Below are positions 41,659-49,624 of a stretch of DNA of 64,000 nucleotides, in pieces (position 1 is the stretch's first letter; each line of letters begins with the position of its first letter). The position numbers were made by a program, and so were the translations under genes. Source of the DNA: Methylovirgula sp963708155 (lineage in GTDB: Bacteria > Pseudomonadota > Alphaproteobacteria > Rhizobiales > Beijerinckiaceae); the NCBI GenBank assembly GCA_963708155.1, contig OY970183.1, positions 1,860,001 through 1,924,000 on the forward strand, written 5' to 3'. The notes beneath the pieces were generated by a model that saw only the letters and a program-made list of their open reading frames with translations, was not told the DNA's origin and did no database searches.

Positions 41659-43220
41659 CAGGCGACGTCGGCCAGCGTGAGGGTCTGCGCCACTTCAAAA
41701 GCCTGCGTCAGGTCGAGCGTCCGAGCGAAAGAGGAGGTTTCTTTCCGCGGATAATCGAGCCGGAAATGACCGCCGCGGCTTTCCTCGCGCCGCAAGGCAG
41801 CGATGACGATCATCAGGCCGACGAGCGCGGCATCATTGCCGCCCGCAAGCGGATAGAGTTCGGCCGCGGCGCTTCGCAAATCCCCGCCCTCGCGCAGCAC
41901 GCCTGCGGCACGCGAGAGGATCGGCCGGACGGATTGCGCATCGCCCGGGCGCACGATCTGGTTGATCGCGCCCTGGCTGGTCGCAAGGCGCTTTAGGGTC
42001 GGGCGGCGCGCGTCTTTAAGGCTTTCGGCGACGAAGCCGGCGCAGACAAGCGCTTCGAGCAGCGAATTGCTGGCGAGCCTATTGGCGCCATGCAGGCCCG
42101 TCGCGGCAGCTTCGCCGACCGCCCAGAGACCTTCGATCGTGGTGCGGCCCGCAAGGTCCACTTTGATGCCGCCCATGTGATAATGCGCGGCGGGGCGGAT
42201 CGGGATCGGCTGGCGGACAGGATCGATGCCTGCGGCGCGGCAATGCTGCGTCACGCCGGGGAAATGCGTTTCAAGATCGCCGACATGCCGCGCGTCGAGG
42301 AACGTGCGGTGGCCGGCGCGCAGTTCGGCCCAGACGGCCCGCGCGACGATATCGCGCGGCGCAAGCTCCGCGCCGGGAACATCTTCCATGAAGCGGCGGC
42401 CGGTTTCATCGACCAGAACGGCCCCCTCGCCGCGCACGGCTTCGCTGATGAGGCTGACTTGTGGGCCCTGCGCGTCGAGCGCCGTCGGATGGAATTGCAC
42501 GAATTCGATATCGCGCAGCATGGCGCCGGCGCGCGCGGCGATGGCGAGGCCCTGACCCCACGAGCCGACCGGATTGGTGCCGTGTGAGAAGAGCCCGCTG
42601 ACGCCGCCGGTCGCGATGACGACGCGATTGGTGCGCAGGAAGATCGCGCCGTTCGGACCGTCGGCGATGAGGCCCGCAACTTCACCGTTTTCAACACTCA
42701 AGCGCCGCGCCGCGAAACCCTCCAGGATCGTGACGGACGGCGCCGAGCGGACGGCGGCGGCCAAAGTCAAAGTGATCTCGCGGCCGGTCTTGTCGCCGCC
42801 GGCATGGACGATGCGGTTGCGGCTATGCGCGGCTTCGAGGCCGAGTTTCAGATTGCCATTTGCGGCGCGGTCGAAAGGCACGCCGAGCCGCAGCAGATCC
42901 TCGATGGCGGCGGGGCCGCCCGCGATGATCTTTTCAGCGACCGCCGCATCGCACAGCCCGTCGCCCGCGGCGAGCGTGTCCGCGACCTGTAGGGCAACAC
43001 TGTCATCCGTGCCGACGCAGGCGGCAACGCCGCCCTGCGCCAGAATGCTCGACGTGTCTTCGCCGATCGCCGCCTTGCTCAGCAGAACGCAAGGCTCCGG
43101 CGCGAGCTTCAGCGCCGTCATCAGCCCGGCGATGCCGCCGCCGACGATCAGAACCTTGCCATCGAGATCGCGAATATCCATCGGTTTCGCTCTTGAGAGG
43201 TCGCTAGAAAACTTTGCCAT
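41658..43220 (-). CDS. nadB: L-aspartate oxidase
   Basis: A 520-residue flavoprotein producing iminoaspartate for NadA. FAD Rossmann motif VLIVGGGIAGLMTALKLAPE near the N-terminus; further flavin contacts SSILAQGGVAACVGTDDSVA; catalytic region EFVQFHPTALDAQGPQVSLI and VRGEGAVLVDETGRRFMEDV; substrate loop HYHMGGIKVDLAGRTTIEGL and the second FAD contact ANRLASNSLLEALVCAG. Length matches the family. Met 43181 is an alternative start. A palindromic repeat lies in the ~130-base gap to nadA. Confidence 0.96.
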   Translation of the reverse strand: MAKFSSDLSRAKPMDIRDLDGKVLIVGGGIAGLMTALKLAPEPCVLLSKAAIGEDTSSILAQGGVAACVGTDDSVALQVADTLAAGDGLCDAAVAEKIIAGGPAAIEDLLRLGVPFDRAANGNLKLGLEAAHSRNRIVHAGGDKTGREITLTLAAAVRSAPSVTILEGFAARRLSVENGEVAGLIADGPNGAIFLRTNRVVIATGGVSGLFSHGTNPVGSWGQGLAIAARAGAMLRDIEFVQFHPTALDAQGPQVSLISEAVRGEGAVLVDETGRRFMEDVPGAELAPRDIVARAVWAELRAGHRTFLDARHVGDLETHFPGVTQHCRAAGIDPVRQPIPIRPAAHYHMGGIKVDLAGRTTIEGLWAVGEAAATGLHGANRLASNSLLEALVCAGFVAESLKDARRPTLKRLATSQGAINQIVRPGDAQSVRPILSRAAGVLREGGDLRSAAAELYPLAGGNDAALVGLMIVIAALRREESRGGHFRLDYPRKETSSFARTLDLTQAFEVAQTLTLADVA

Positions 43221-43226
43221 CCTAAG

Positions 43227-43338
43227 CCCTCATGCTGAGGAGCTTGCGAAGCAAGCGTCTCGAAGCGTGAGGGCAAACTGTTTCCATGCCCATCCTTCGA
43301 GACGCGATTTCTTGCGAAATCGCTCCTCAGGATGAGGG
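43227..43338. repeat. rhizobial intergenic palindrome between nadA and nadB
   Basis: Outer arms ccctcatgctgaggagc (43227-43243) and gctcctcaggatgaggg (43322-43338) pair almost perfectly, and inner arms around cgtctcgaag / cttcgagacg extend the fold. This matches a widespread Rhizobiales intergenic repeat type (cctcatcctgaggagc...). It would form a large hairpin in the nadABC mRNA. Confidence 0.8.
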
Positions 43339-43349
43339 AACGAACAACC

Positions 43350-44342
43350 TTACGACACCGCCAGCATGCGCTCGACAGACCGGCGTGCCCGCGCGGCCGT
43401 CACCGGATCGATCTCGACCTCATGCTGCATCGTCTCCAGCGCGCTGCGGATATTCGCCAGCGAGATGCGCTTCATATGCGGGCAGAGATTGCACGGGCGA
43501 ATGAACTCGAGCTCCGGATATTGGATGGAGATATTGTCGCTCATCGAGCATTCGGTGAGCAGCGCGACGCGCTCCGGCCGTTGCTTCGCGACATAATTGG
43601 CGATCGCCGCGGTCGAGCCGGAAAAGTCCGAGGCCTGCACAACCTCGGGCGGGCATTCGGGATGGGCGAGGATGACGACGCCAGGATAATCCTCACGCAA
43701 TTGCGCAACTTCCTCGGTGCCGAAGCGCTCATGCACTTCGCAATGACCCTTCCAGGTGATGATCTCGACGCCGGTCTCGGCGGCGATATTCTTCGCCAGA
43801 TATTCGTCGGGGATCATGATCACGCGGGGGACACCCAGCGATTCGATGATTTTCCGCGCGTTGCCGGAGGTGCAACAGATATCGGACTCGGCTTTCACTG
43901 CCGCCGAAGTGTTGACATAGGTGACGATCGGCACGCCCGGGTAGCGGCGGCGCAGTTCGCGCACGTTTTCGGGCGTGATCGATTCGGCCAGCGAACAGCC
44001 GGCGGCGAGATCGGGGATCAGCACCTTCTTTTGCGGATTGAGCAGCTTTGCCGTCTCGGCCATGAAATGGACGCCGGCGAGCACGATTACATCGGCATCG
44101 ACATCGACGGCCTCGCGGGCGAGCGCCAGGCTGTCGCCGACAATATCGGCGACGCAATGATAGATTTCCGGCGTCTGGTAATTATGCGCCAGGATCACCG
44201 CATTGCGTTCGCGCTTCAGGCGCTGGATGGCGTCGATGTCGCCGGAGAAGACCGGCCATTCGATTGCCGGAATCCGGTGGCTGACTTTGGCGTAGAGATC
44301 CTCGCCCTTGGGAGCCGCAGGCAACAAGGCAGTCTCGACCAT
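43350..44342 (-). CDS. nadA: quinolinate synthase A
   Basis: A 330-residue [4Fe-4S] enzyme that condenses iminoaspartate with dihydroxyacetone phosphate. Start MVETALLPAAPKGED. Motifs: NAVILAHNYQTPEIYHCVAD, GDSLALAREAVDVDADVIVL, GVHFMAETAKLLNPQKKVLI, the first cluster Cys in DLAAGCSLAES, YVNTSAAVKAESDICCTSGN, AHPECPPEVVQASDFSGSTA and the last cluster Cys in PCNLCPHMKRIS. A frame extends upstream to 44405, but those codons cover the operator-like palindrome, so the internal ATG is preferred. Confidence 0.96.
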   Translation of the reverse strand: MVETALLPAAPKGEDLYAKVSHRIPAIEWPVFSGDIDAIQRLKRERNAVILAHNYQTPEIYHCVADIVGDSLALAREAVDVDADVIVLAGVHFMAETAKLLNPQKKVLIPDLAAGCSLAESITPENVRELRRRYPGVPIVTYVNTSAAVKAESDICCTSGNARKIIESLGVPRVIMIPDEYLAKNIAAETGVEIITWKGHCEVHERFGTEEVAQLREDYPGVVILAHPECPPEVVQASDFSGSTAAIANYVAKQRPERVALLTECSMSDNISIQYPELEFIRPCNLCPHMKRISLANIRSALETMQHEVEIDPVTAARARRSVERMLAVS

Positions 44343-44344
44343 TG

Positions 44345-44397
44345 CGTTATACTCCCAGTGAGCATTATTGGGTAATATGCTGGGGTTGAGTATAACG
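44345..44397 (-). promoter_or_regulatory. palindromic control region upstream of nadA (candidate NrtR operator)
   Basis: Perfect 10-base inverted repeat: cgttatactc (44345-44354) and gagtataacg (44388-44397), with a second imperfect symmetry inside, agcat...atgct (44361-44381). It occupies the whole gap between the nrtR stop and the nadA start. NrtR-family repressors are known to bind palindromes before NAD-synthesis genes and to be released by ADP-ribose-type ligands; the link here rests on position and symmetry. Confidence 0.65.
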
Positions 44398-44401
44398 TTT
44401 G

Positions 44402-45401
44402 TCAAGAGCGCGAGATGGGCAGTTTCGTTCCGACGATGGCGCGCTCGAACAGGACTTCCCTGCGGAAGCGGAAGAGTTTGGCCGGCCGCCCGCCCGTCTC
44501 CTGGCTCGATTGCCCAGTTTCTTCAACGAGTTCCTGCTGCTCGACGAGGCGGCGGAAATTCTGTTTGTGAACCAGCCGCCCGGCGAGCGCCTCGACGCAG
44601 CGCTGTAATTGCAGCAGCGTGAACGTATCCGGCATCAGCTCGAACACGACCGGATGGTATTTGATCTTGGCTCGCAGCCGGGCAATTCCCGTCGCGAGAA
44701 TCCGGCGATGATCGAGGATCATGCTGCGGCCCTGCACCGGCGCCGCCCCGGCATCCGGGCGTGCCGCGCCGCGCCTCGGGGATCAGCCCCGCCTCGAACA
44801 GCAATTCGTAGCGCTGCAGAACAAGTTCCTCGTTCCACGGCCGCCCGTCCGTGCCGAAAGTGACGGCAATGCGGTTGGCGCGATCCTGCCGCACGGCGGC
44901 CGATGCCGCGGATTTGGCGAAGGCGCGCAAGGCCGGCAGGATCACCGTGTCGATCATCGGCGGAACGCCAACGCGCCGGTCCTCCCAGGGCAGATAATTG
45001 TACCAGTCCTGCCAGCCGGTCGCCTCGCCGGTGCCGCGCGGCTGCTGCTCGCGCGTCAGCCCGAGATAGGAGATCGAGATGACACGCTGGTCGGGTGCGA
45101 GGCCGCGGTCGCGATCGGCGAAGGTATAAAGCTGCTCGACATAGCCGAGCGGATGATTTGCCTGCCGTTCGACCCAGGCCCGCAGGCCCGATTGCAGCGA
45201 ACGGTGGGTGAGTTCGAACGGCCCCGAGGGCAGGGCGCGCGCATCCTGCAACGTCAGCACGCGCGGCTCGCCGGCCGTGACGGCGACGAGCACGGCGACG
45301 AGATCGGCGACGATCCCCGAGACATGAACGTCCGGCTCGGCGATGCCGATGTCGGCCGCGGCCGCGTAAAGCGCGGGGGGTGCGGTTTCGGCCGTTGTCA
45401 T
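44402..45401 (-). CDS. nrtR: NrtR-type Nudix-related transcriptional regulator, one frameshift
   Basis: The N-terminal ~215 residues are a Nudix-like domain without an intact Nudix box: VSGIVADLVAVLVAVTAGEP, RVLTLQDARALPSGPFELTH, LGYVEQLYTFADRDRGLAPD, RVISISYLGLTREQQ. One surplus G near 44765 breaks the frame; thereafter the winged-helix DNA-binding part reads FELMPDTFTLLQLQRCVEAL, VHKQNFRRLVEQQELVEETG and GRPAKLFRFRREVLFERAIV. This is the NrtR layout (ADP-ribose-sensing Nudix fold plus wHTH). Position directly upstream of nadABC fits a local repressor of NAD synthesis. The span is 333 codons plus one base, so a sequence error is likely. Confidence 0.87.
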
Positions 45402-45496
45402 TCGTTCGGTCTTCCTTGCCGCGTCGGCCTGCGGGTTCGTCCGGGGCTTTCGGCGGCGCTACGTTCAAATTATACGACGCCAACGCGATCGTCGTT

Positions 45497-45898
45497 TTAA
45501 TCTAAAGCAAGGCTCATCGCGGCAATTGCATGGCGCGGCCAATGACGCGGTGCGAGATAGACTGCATCGCCGCGCAGCGTCAAGCGCGTGGCCCAGGGAT
45601 TGGCCGCGAGCCAATGCGCCGCGGCGCGGGATACGCGGCGGTGTTTCGCGCCATCGATGGCCGTCATCGCTTGCAGCAGCGTCGGGCGATATTTCACTTC
45701 GATGAAGGCGATGGTCGAACCTGCGCGCGCGATAAGGTCGATCTCGCCGCCGCGCACGCAATAGCGCCGGGCGAGAATGCGATAACCCTTGAGCCGCAGA
45801 TAGAGCGCGGCCAGACGTTCCGCGCGCTGTCCGGCGGCCAAAGCACGCTGGCGTGTCTCAAAGCGTGTCGATCTGCCGGTGCGCGCGATCATCATCAC
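45497..45898 (-). CDS. YraN family (UPF0102) protein
   Basis: A 133-residue protein of the restriction-endonuclease-like YraN/UPF0102 family: GQRAERLAALYLRLKGYRIL, ARRYCVRGGEIDLIARAGST (E-I-D-L-I-A) and IAFIEVKYRP (E-V-K), the D-(x)n-E-x-K nuclease-type core. Its function is not established; a Holliday-junction-like nuclease role has been suggested by fold only. It lies just downstream of rsmI, the usual partner (rsmI-yraN). Start is one of three clustered ATGs. Confidence 0.9.
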   Translation of the reverse strand: MMMIARTGRSTRFETRQRALAAGQRAERLAALYLRLKGYRILARRYCVRGGEIDLIARAGSTIAFIEVKYRPTLLQAMTAIDGAKHRRVSRAAAHWLAANPWATRLTLRGDAVYLAPRHWPRHAIAAMSLALD

Positions 45899-45937
45899 CT
45901 TCCATGTGGATGAATGTGCGCCCGTTTTGCGACTGCT

Positions 45938-46867
45938 TCAACGCTTGCGCGCCGAAAGTTCCACAGCCCGCGCATAAACCTTGCGGCGCGGCTGGCCCGT
46001 ATCGATGGCGACAACGATCGCCGCCTCTTTGACCGAGAGCGTTTCGAGCGCTTTGTCGAGACGCCGATCGAGTTCTTCGGCGTCCATCTGCTGCGCGCCC
46101 GCGAGGGGAGGGCCGACGAGCAGGACGATCTCGCCCTTGGGCGGCGGCTCCGCGGCGAACGTTTCGGCAAGCTCAGGCAGGGTGCCACGCCGCACTGTTT
46201 CGAAAACCTTGGTGAGTTCGCGCGCCATCGCCGCCTCGCGCGGGCCGAGAACGTCGGCGAGATCCTTCAGGGTCTCGGCAACGCGCTGCGGCGATTCGAA
46301 AAAGACCAGCGTGCCGGGGATCGCGCCGAGCGCCGCGATCCGCTCGCGCCGCGCCGCCGATTTTGGCGGCAGGAAACCTTCGAAGAAGAAACGGTCCGTC
46401 GGCAGGCCGGCGACGACCAGCGCGGTCAGAACCGCCGAGGCGCCGGGGACCGAAGTGACCGGCAGACCCTCCGCGAGCGCGGAAGCGACGAGCTTGTAGC
46501 CAGGATCGGAGATCAGCGGCGTACCGGCGTCGGAGACGAGCGCCAGCGCCGCGCCATTGGCGAGCCGGGCGATGAGATGGGGACGCATCACCGCCGCATT
46601 GTGCTCGTGATAGGCGACGAGGGGCGTCGCGATGCCGTAATGCGCGAGCAGCACCTTTGTCACCCGCGTATCCTCGGCGATGACGGCGTCGGCCGCCGCG
46701 AGGGTGGAAAGCGCGCGCAGGGAAATATCGGCGAGATTGCCGATTGGCGTCGCCACCACATGCAGCCCCGGCGAAAGTTTCACCGCTTCCGCCCGCAGGC
46801 CGAAGGCTGTGAACGTCATCGGCGCTTCGCCGGCCGGCGTTCCCAAAGCTTTTCGCGTGTCGTTCAT
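45938..46867 (-). CDS. rsmI: 16S rRNA (cytidine(1402)-2'-O)-methyltransferase
   Basis: A 309-residue SAM-dependent methyltransferase of the tetrapyrrole-methylase fold. HVVATPIGNLADISLRALST, DAVIAEDTRVTKVLLAHYGI, ALVSDAGTPLISDPGYKLVA, TSVPGASAVLTALVVAGLPT and FFFEGFLPPKSAARRERIAA are the RsmI signatures. It methylates the ribose of C1402 in the decoding centre. I chose ATG 46867 (MNDTRKALGTPAGEAP); the longer frame upstream runs across a palindrome and lacks family sequence. Followed by yraN. Confidence 0.95.
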   Translation of the reverse strand: MNDTRKALGTPAGEAPMTFTAFGLRAEAVKLSPGLHVVATPIGNLADISLRALSTLAAADAVIAEDTRVTKVLLAHYGIATPLVAYHEHNAAVMRPHLIARLANGAALALVSDAGTPLISDPGYKLVASALAEGLPVTSVPGASAVLTALVVAGLPTDRFFFEGFLPPKSAARRERIAALGAIPGTLVFFESPQRVAETLKDLADVLGPREAAMARELTKVFETVRRGTLPELAETFAAEPPPKGEIVLLVGPPLAGAQQMDAEELDRRLDKALETLSVKEAAIVVAIDTGQPRRKVYARAVELSARKR

Positions 46868-46890
46868 GACCGGGCCGATCTGGAAATGGC

Positions 46891-46926
46891 GTTCTATATA
46901 TCGTTCGATTGTTCCGTATATAGAAC
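46891..46926. promoter_or_regulatory. perfect palindrome between divergent rsmI and lipoprotein gene
   Basis: Arms gttctatata (46891-46900) and tatatagaac (46917-46926) are perfectly complementary with a 16-base spacer. It lies 24 bases upstream of the rsmI start in an AT-rich island within GC-rich DNA, between divergent genes. It may be an operator, a bidirectional promoter element, or a hairpin in the rsmI 5' end. Confidence 0.45.
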
Positions 46927-47091
46927 CGACCCTTTGAGGGGGCAAGTCGAGGATCGCGACGCGCTTACTTTCGGTTGCCCCAAATCGGATATAATGTGTT
47001 TGCAAACAGACATTGCCGCTCGGCACGACGCGTTACGCGGGAGAGCGCCATATCCTGCCCGGCCTCGCAGAGCCCGGCGAAAGGGGTTTCC

Positions 47092-48360
47092 TTGATCGAC
47101 CGTTTTGGGTTTGTCCGGCCGATTGCCGCGCGTCGGGGCGCGCTAGGCAAGCTCGCGCTCGCGGCATCGCTGGCGCTGTCCCTGGGCGCTTGCGAGGAGG
47201 TCAATCCGAGCGCGTCGAGCAACAATTCCAATTCCTTCAGCGCCTCCGCGCCAGTCACGCCCGTACAATCCTCGCCCCTGCCAGGCGCGCCCGGCGCGCC
47301 GGCCGCAAGCCAGCTCGGCACCGGCGCTGTCCATGTCGCGGTGATCCTGCCGCTGACGCAGGCCTCGGGGACGCCGAGCGTTGTCGGCACTTCGCTGCAG
47401 GATGCCGTTCAACTTGCGGTCGATGAAAGCGGCGGCAACGCCGTGACGCTTTCGATCAAGGACGACCATTCGACGCCGGACGGCGCCAAGGCTGCGGCGC
47501 AGCAGGCGGTCGCGGAGAATGACGACATCATCCTCGGACCGTTGTTCTCGCCCAATGTACGCGCGGTCGGCGAAATCGCGCAGGCGGCGAACAAGCCGGT
47601 CATAGCCTTTTCGACGGACACATCGACCGGCGCGCCGGGCGTCTACCTGCTCTCGTTCCTGGTCGAGAATTATGTCGATCGCATCGTCGATTACGCCGCG
47701 AGCCAGGGCAAGAAATCCTTCGCGGCGCTGATTCCGAACAATGATTATGGTCGCGTCGCCTCGGCTGAATTCCAGCAGATCGCGGCCCAGCGCGGCCTGC
47801 GCGTGGTCGAAATCGAGAATTACACGCCGCAGACTCTCAACACGGCGGTGGGCAAGATCGCCGCGTTTGGCAGCCAGATCGACGCGCTCTTTATTCCCGA
47901 ACAGGCCGAGGCCATGCCAGCCGTGGCGCGGGCCCTCGCGGCGGCCGGACTCAATTCCCAGAAGGTGCAGATCCTCGGCACCGGACTTTGGAACGATGCC
48001 CGCGTGCTCGGCCTCGCGCCGCTGCAAGGCGCCTGGTTCGCGGCGCCGGAGAACGCCGGCTTCCAGGCTTTCGCGCAGCGCTATCGCGCCAAATTCGGCA
48101 GCGACCCGACACGCATCGCGACTCTCGGCTATGACGCGGTCTCGCTCGTCATCGCGCTGGCCAAGCGTGGCGGGGCTGACCGTTTCTCCGAAAATGTGCT
48201 GACAAGCTCGGCCGGCTTCAACGGCGCGGACGGCATCTTCCGCTTCAAGCCCAACGGCCAGAATGAGCGTGCGCTGGCGATCTATGAGATCCGAAATAGC
48301 GCTGCGGTGGCACTCATCCCGGCGCCTCGCAGCTTCGCTGGGCGCGGCTCCGCGACTTAG
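47092..48360 (+). CDS. penicillin-binding protein activator-type lipoprotein (periplasmic binding fold)
   Basis: A ~422-residue lipoprotein. The N-terminus has a signal with lipobox LSLGAC (Cys at ~34), followed by a Ser/Asn/Pro-rich linker. The rest is a type I periplasmic binding fold: GAVHVAVILPLTQASGTPSV, IILGPLFSPNVRAVGEIAQA, GVYLLSFLVENYVDRIVDYA, ALIPNNDYGRVASAEFQQIA and GYDAVSLVIALAKRGG. This is the LpoA-like or ABC-type extracellular-ligand-binding protein next to rsmI, as in enterobacterial yraM(lpoA)-rsmI-yraN. In E. coli LpoA activates PBP1A; that role here is inferred from synteny and fold. Start TTG with AAAGGGG; no in-frame ATG precedes the signal. Confidence 0.82.
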   Translation: MIDRFGFVRPIAARRGALGKLALAASLALSLGACEEVNPSASSNNSNSFSASAPVTPVQSSPLPGAPGAPAASQLGTGAVHVAVILPLTQASGTPSVVGTSLQDAVQLAVDESGGNAVTLSIKDDHSTPDGAKAAAQQAVAENDDIILGPLFSPNVRAVGEIAQAANKPVIAFSTDTSTGAPGVYLLSFLVENYVDRIVDYAASQGKKSFAALIPNNDYGRVASAEFQQIAAQRGLRVVEIENYTPQTLNTAVGKIAAFGSQIDALFIPEQAEAMPAVARALAAAGLNSQKVQILGTGLWNDARVLGLAPLQGAWFAAPENAGFQAFAQRYRAKFGSDPTRIATLGYDAVSLVIALAKRGGADRFSENVLTSSAGFNGADGIFRFKPNGQNERALAIYEIRNSAAVALIPAPRSFAGRGSAT

Positions 48361-48363
48361 TGA

Positions 48364-49527
48364 TTAAGCCGCCAGATCCGCCACGACGGCGTCGAGCACC
48401 GGAAAACCCTCGGCGCTGACGCGCAGCCGGCCCGTCGGCATCATCTCCACCATGCCGTCGGCGACGAGCGAGGCGATGCGGCCGGGGTCGAGACGCCGCC
48501 CGGCGACCGCCTCGAAACGCGCCGGCTCGATGCCCTCCGTCAGGCGCAGGCCCATCAGCAGGAATTCGTCGCCCTGTTCCTCATTCGTGAGCAACTCGTC
48601 CTCGATGAGGGCCTGGCCATCGGCCTCGACGACGGTGAGCCACATTTCCGGGTGCCGCTCCGTCGCTTGGGCGCGCCGGCCCTTGGGCGTGACGATGCGG
48701 CCATGCGCGCCGGGGCCGACGCCGGCATATTCGCCATAGCGCCAATAGATGAGGTTATGGCGGCTTTCCGAGCCCCTGCGGGCGTGGTTCGAGACCTCGT
48801 AGGCGGGAAGACTCTGGAGCGCCGTCAATTCCTGCGTCACATCCCAGAAGGCGCGGCCGAGATCGGAATCGGGGACGGTGAGCTTGCCGGCGTTGCGCAG
48901 CCGCTCGAACATCGTGTCCGGTTCGATGGTGAGTTGATACAGCGAAATATGTTCGCGCACGCGGCTGAGCGCTGTCTTCAGCTCCGCTTCCCAGGCTTTC
49001 ACGGTCTGGTTCGGCCGGGCGTAGATCAGATCGAAGGAATAGCGCTCGAAGACCTGCGCCGCGACGTCGATCGCATTGCTGGCCTCCGCCGCATTGTGCA
49101 GCCGGCCCAACGCCTTGAGCGCGGCATCGTCGAAAGATTGCACGCCGATCGAGACGCGATTGACCCCCGCGGCGCGATAATCGCGGAAACGCGCTGCCTC
49201 GACGCTCGACGGATTGGCCTCGAGCGTGATCTCGACGTCCGGCGCGACCTGCCAGTGCTTGCCGATAGTGTTGAGAATGGCCGAGACGCTTCTCGCCTGC
49301 ATCAGCGAGGGCGTGCCGCCGCCGAAGAAGACGGAGCGTACAGTGCGTCCCTTGGTCAGGCTCGCCCGGTGCGCAAGCTCGGCGCCGATAGCGTCAACGA
49401 ACCGCCGCTCGTCGACCGGTTGGGAGCGGACGTGGCTGTTGAAGTCGCAATAAGGGCATTTCGACAGGCAGAAGGGCCAGTGGACGTAGACCCCGAAGCC
49501 CGGATCGGAAGCGGTTTGGCGCGCCAT
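48364..49527 (-). CDS. hemW: radical SAM heme chaperone HemW (coproporphyrinogen-oxidase-like)
   Basis: A 387-residue radical SAM protein. The [4Fe-4S] motif C-x3-C-x2-C is in HWPFCLSKCPYCDFNSH; then VFFGGGTPSLM, ITLEANPSSVEAARF and GVNRVSIGVQSFDDAALKAL are typical, as is the HemW C-terminal winged domain (LLMGLRLTEGIEPARFEAVA). A fourth Cys found in HemN (C-x3-C-x2-C-x-C) is replaced by Phe-Asn, as in HemW. It handles heme delivery rather than coproporphyrinogen oxidation. Convergent with the lipoprotein gene (3 bases between stops). Confidence 0.94.
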   Translation of the reverse strand: MARQTASDPGFGVYVHWPFCLSKCPYCDFNSHVRSQPVDERRFVDAIGAELAHRASLTKGRTVRSVFFGGGTPSLMQARSVSAILNTIGKHWQVAPDVEITLEANPSSVEAARFRDYRAAGVNRVSIGVQSFDDAALKALGRLHNAAEASNAIDVAAQVFERYSFDLIYARPNQTVKAWEAELKTALSRVREHISLYQLTIEPDTMFERLRNAGKLTVPDSDLGRAFWDVTQELTALQSLPAYEVSNHARRGSESRHNLIYWRYGEYAGVGPGAHGRIVTPKGRRAQATERHPEMWLTVVEADGQALIEDELLTNEEQGDEFLLMGLRLTEGIEPARFEAVAGRRLDPGRIASLVADGMVEMMPTGRLRVSAEGFPVLDAVVADLAA

Positions 49528-49624
49528 GCCGCCTTATGTCACGGGCAGGTGATTCGGTCACCTGCGCAGGCGCGGCTGCCCACATTTTGTTGGGCGGGGC
49601 TGGGAAATCAGCCCTTTGAGCCGC

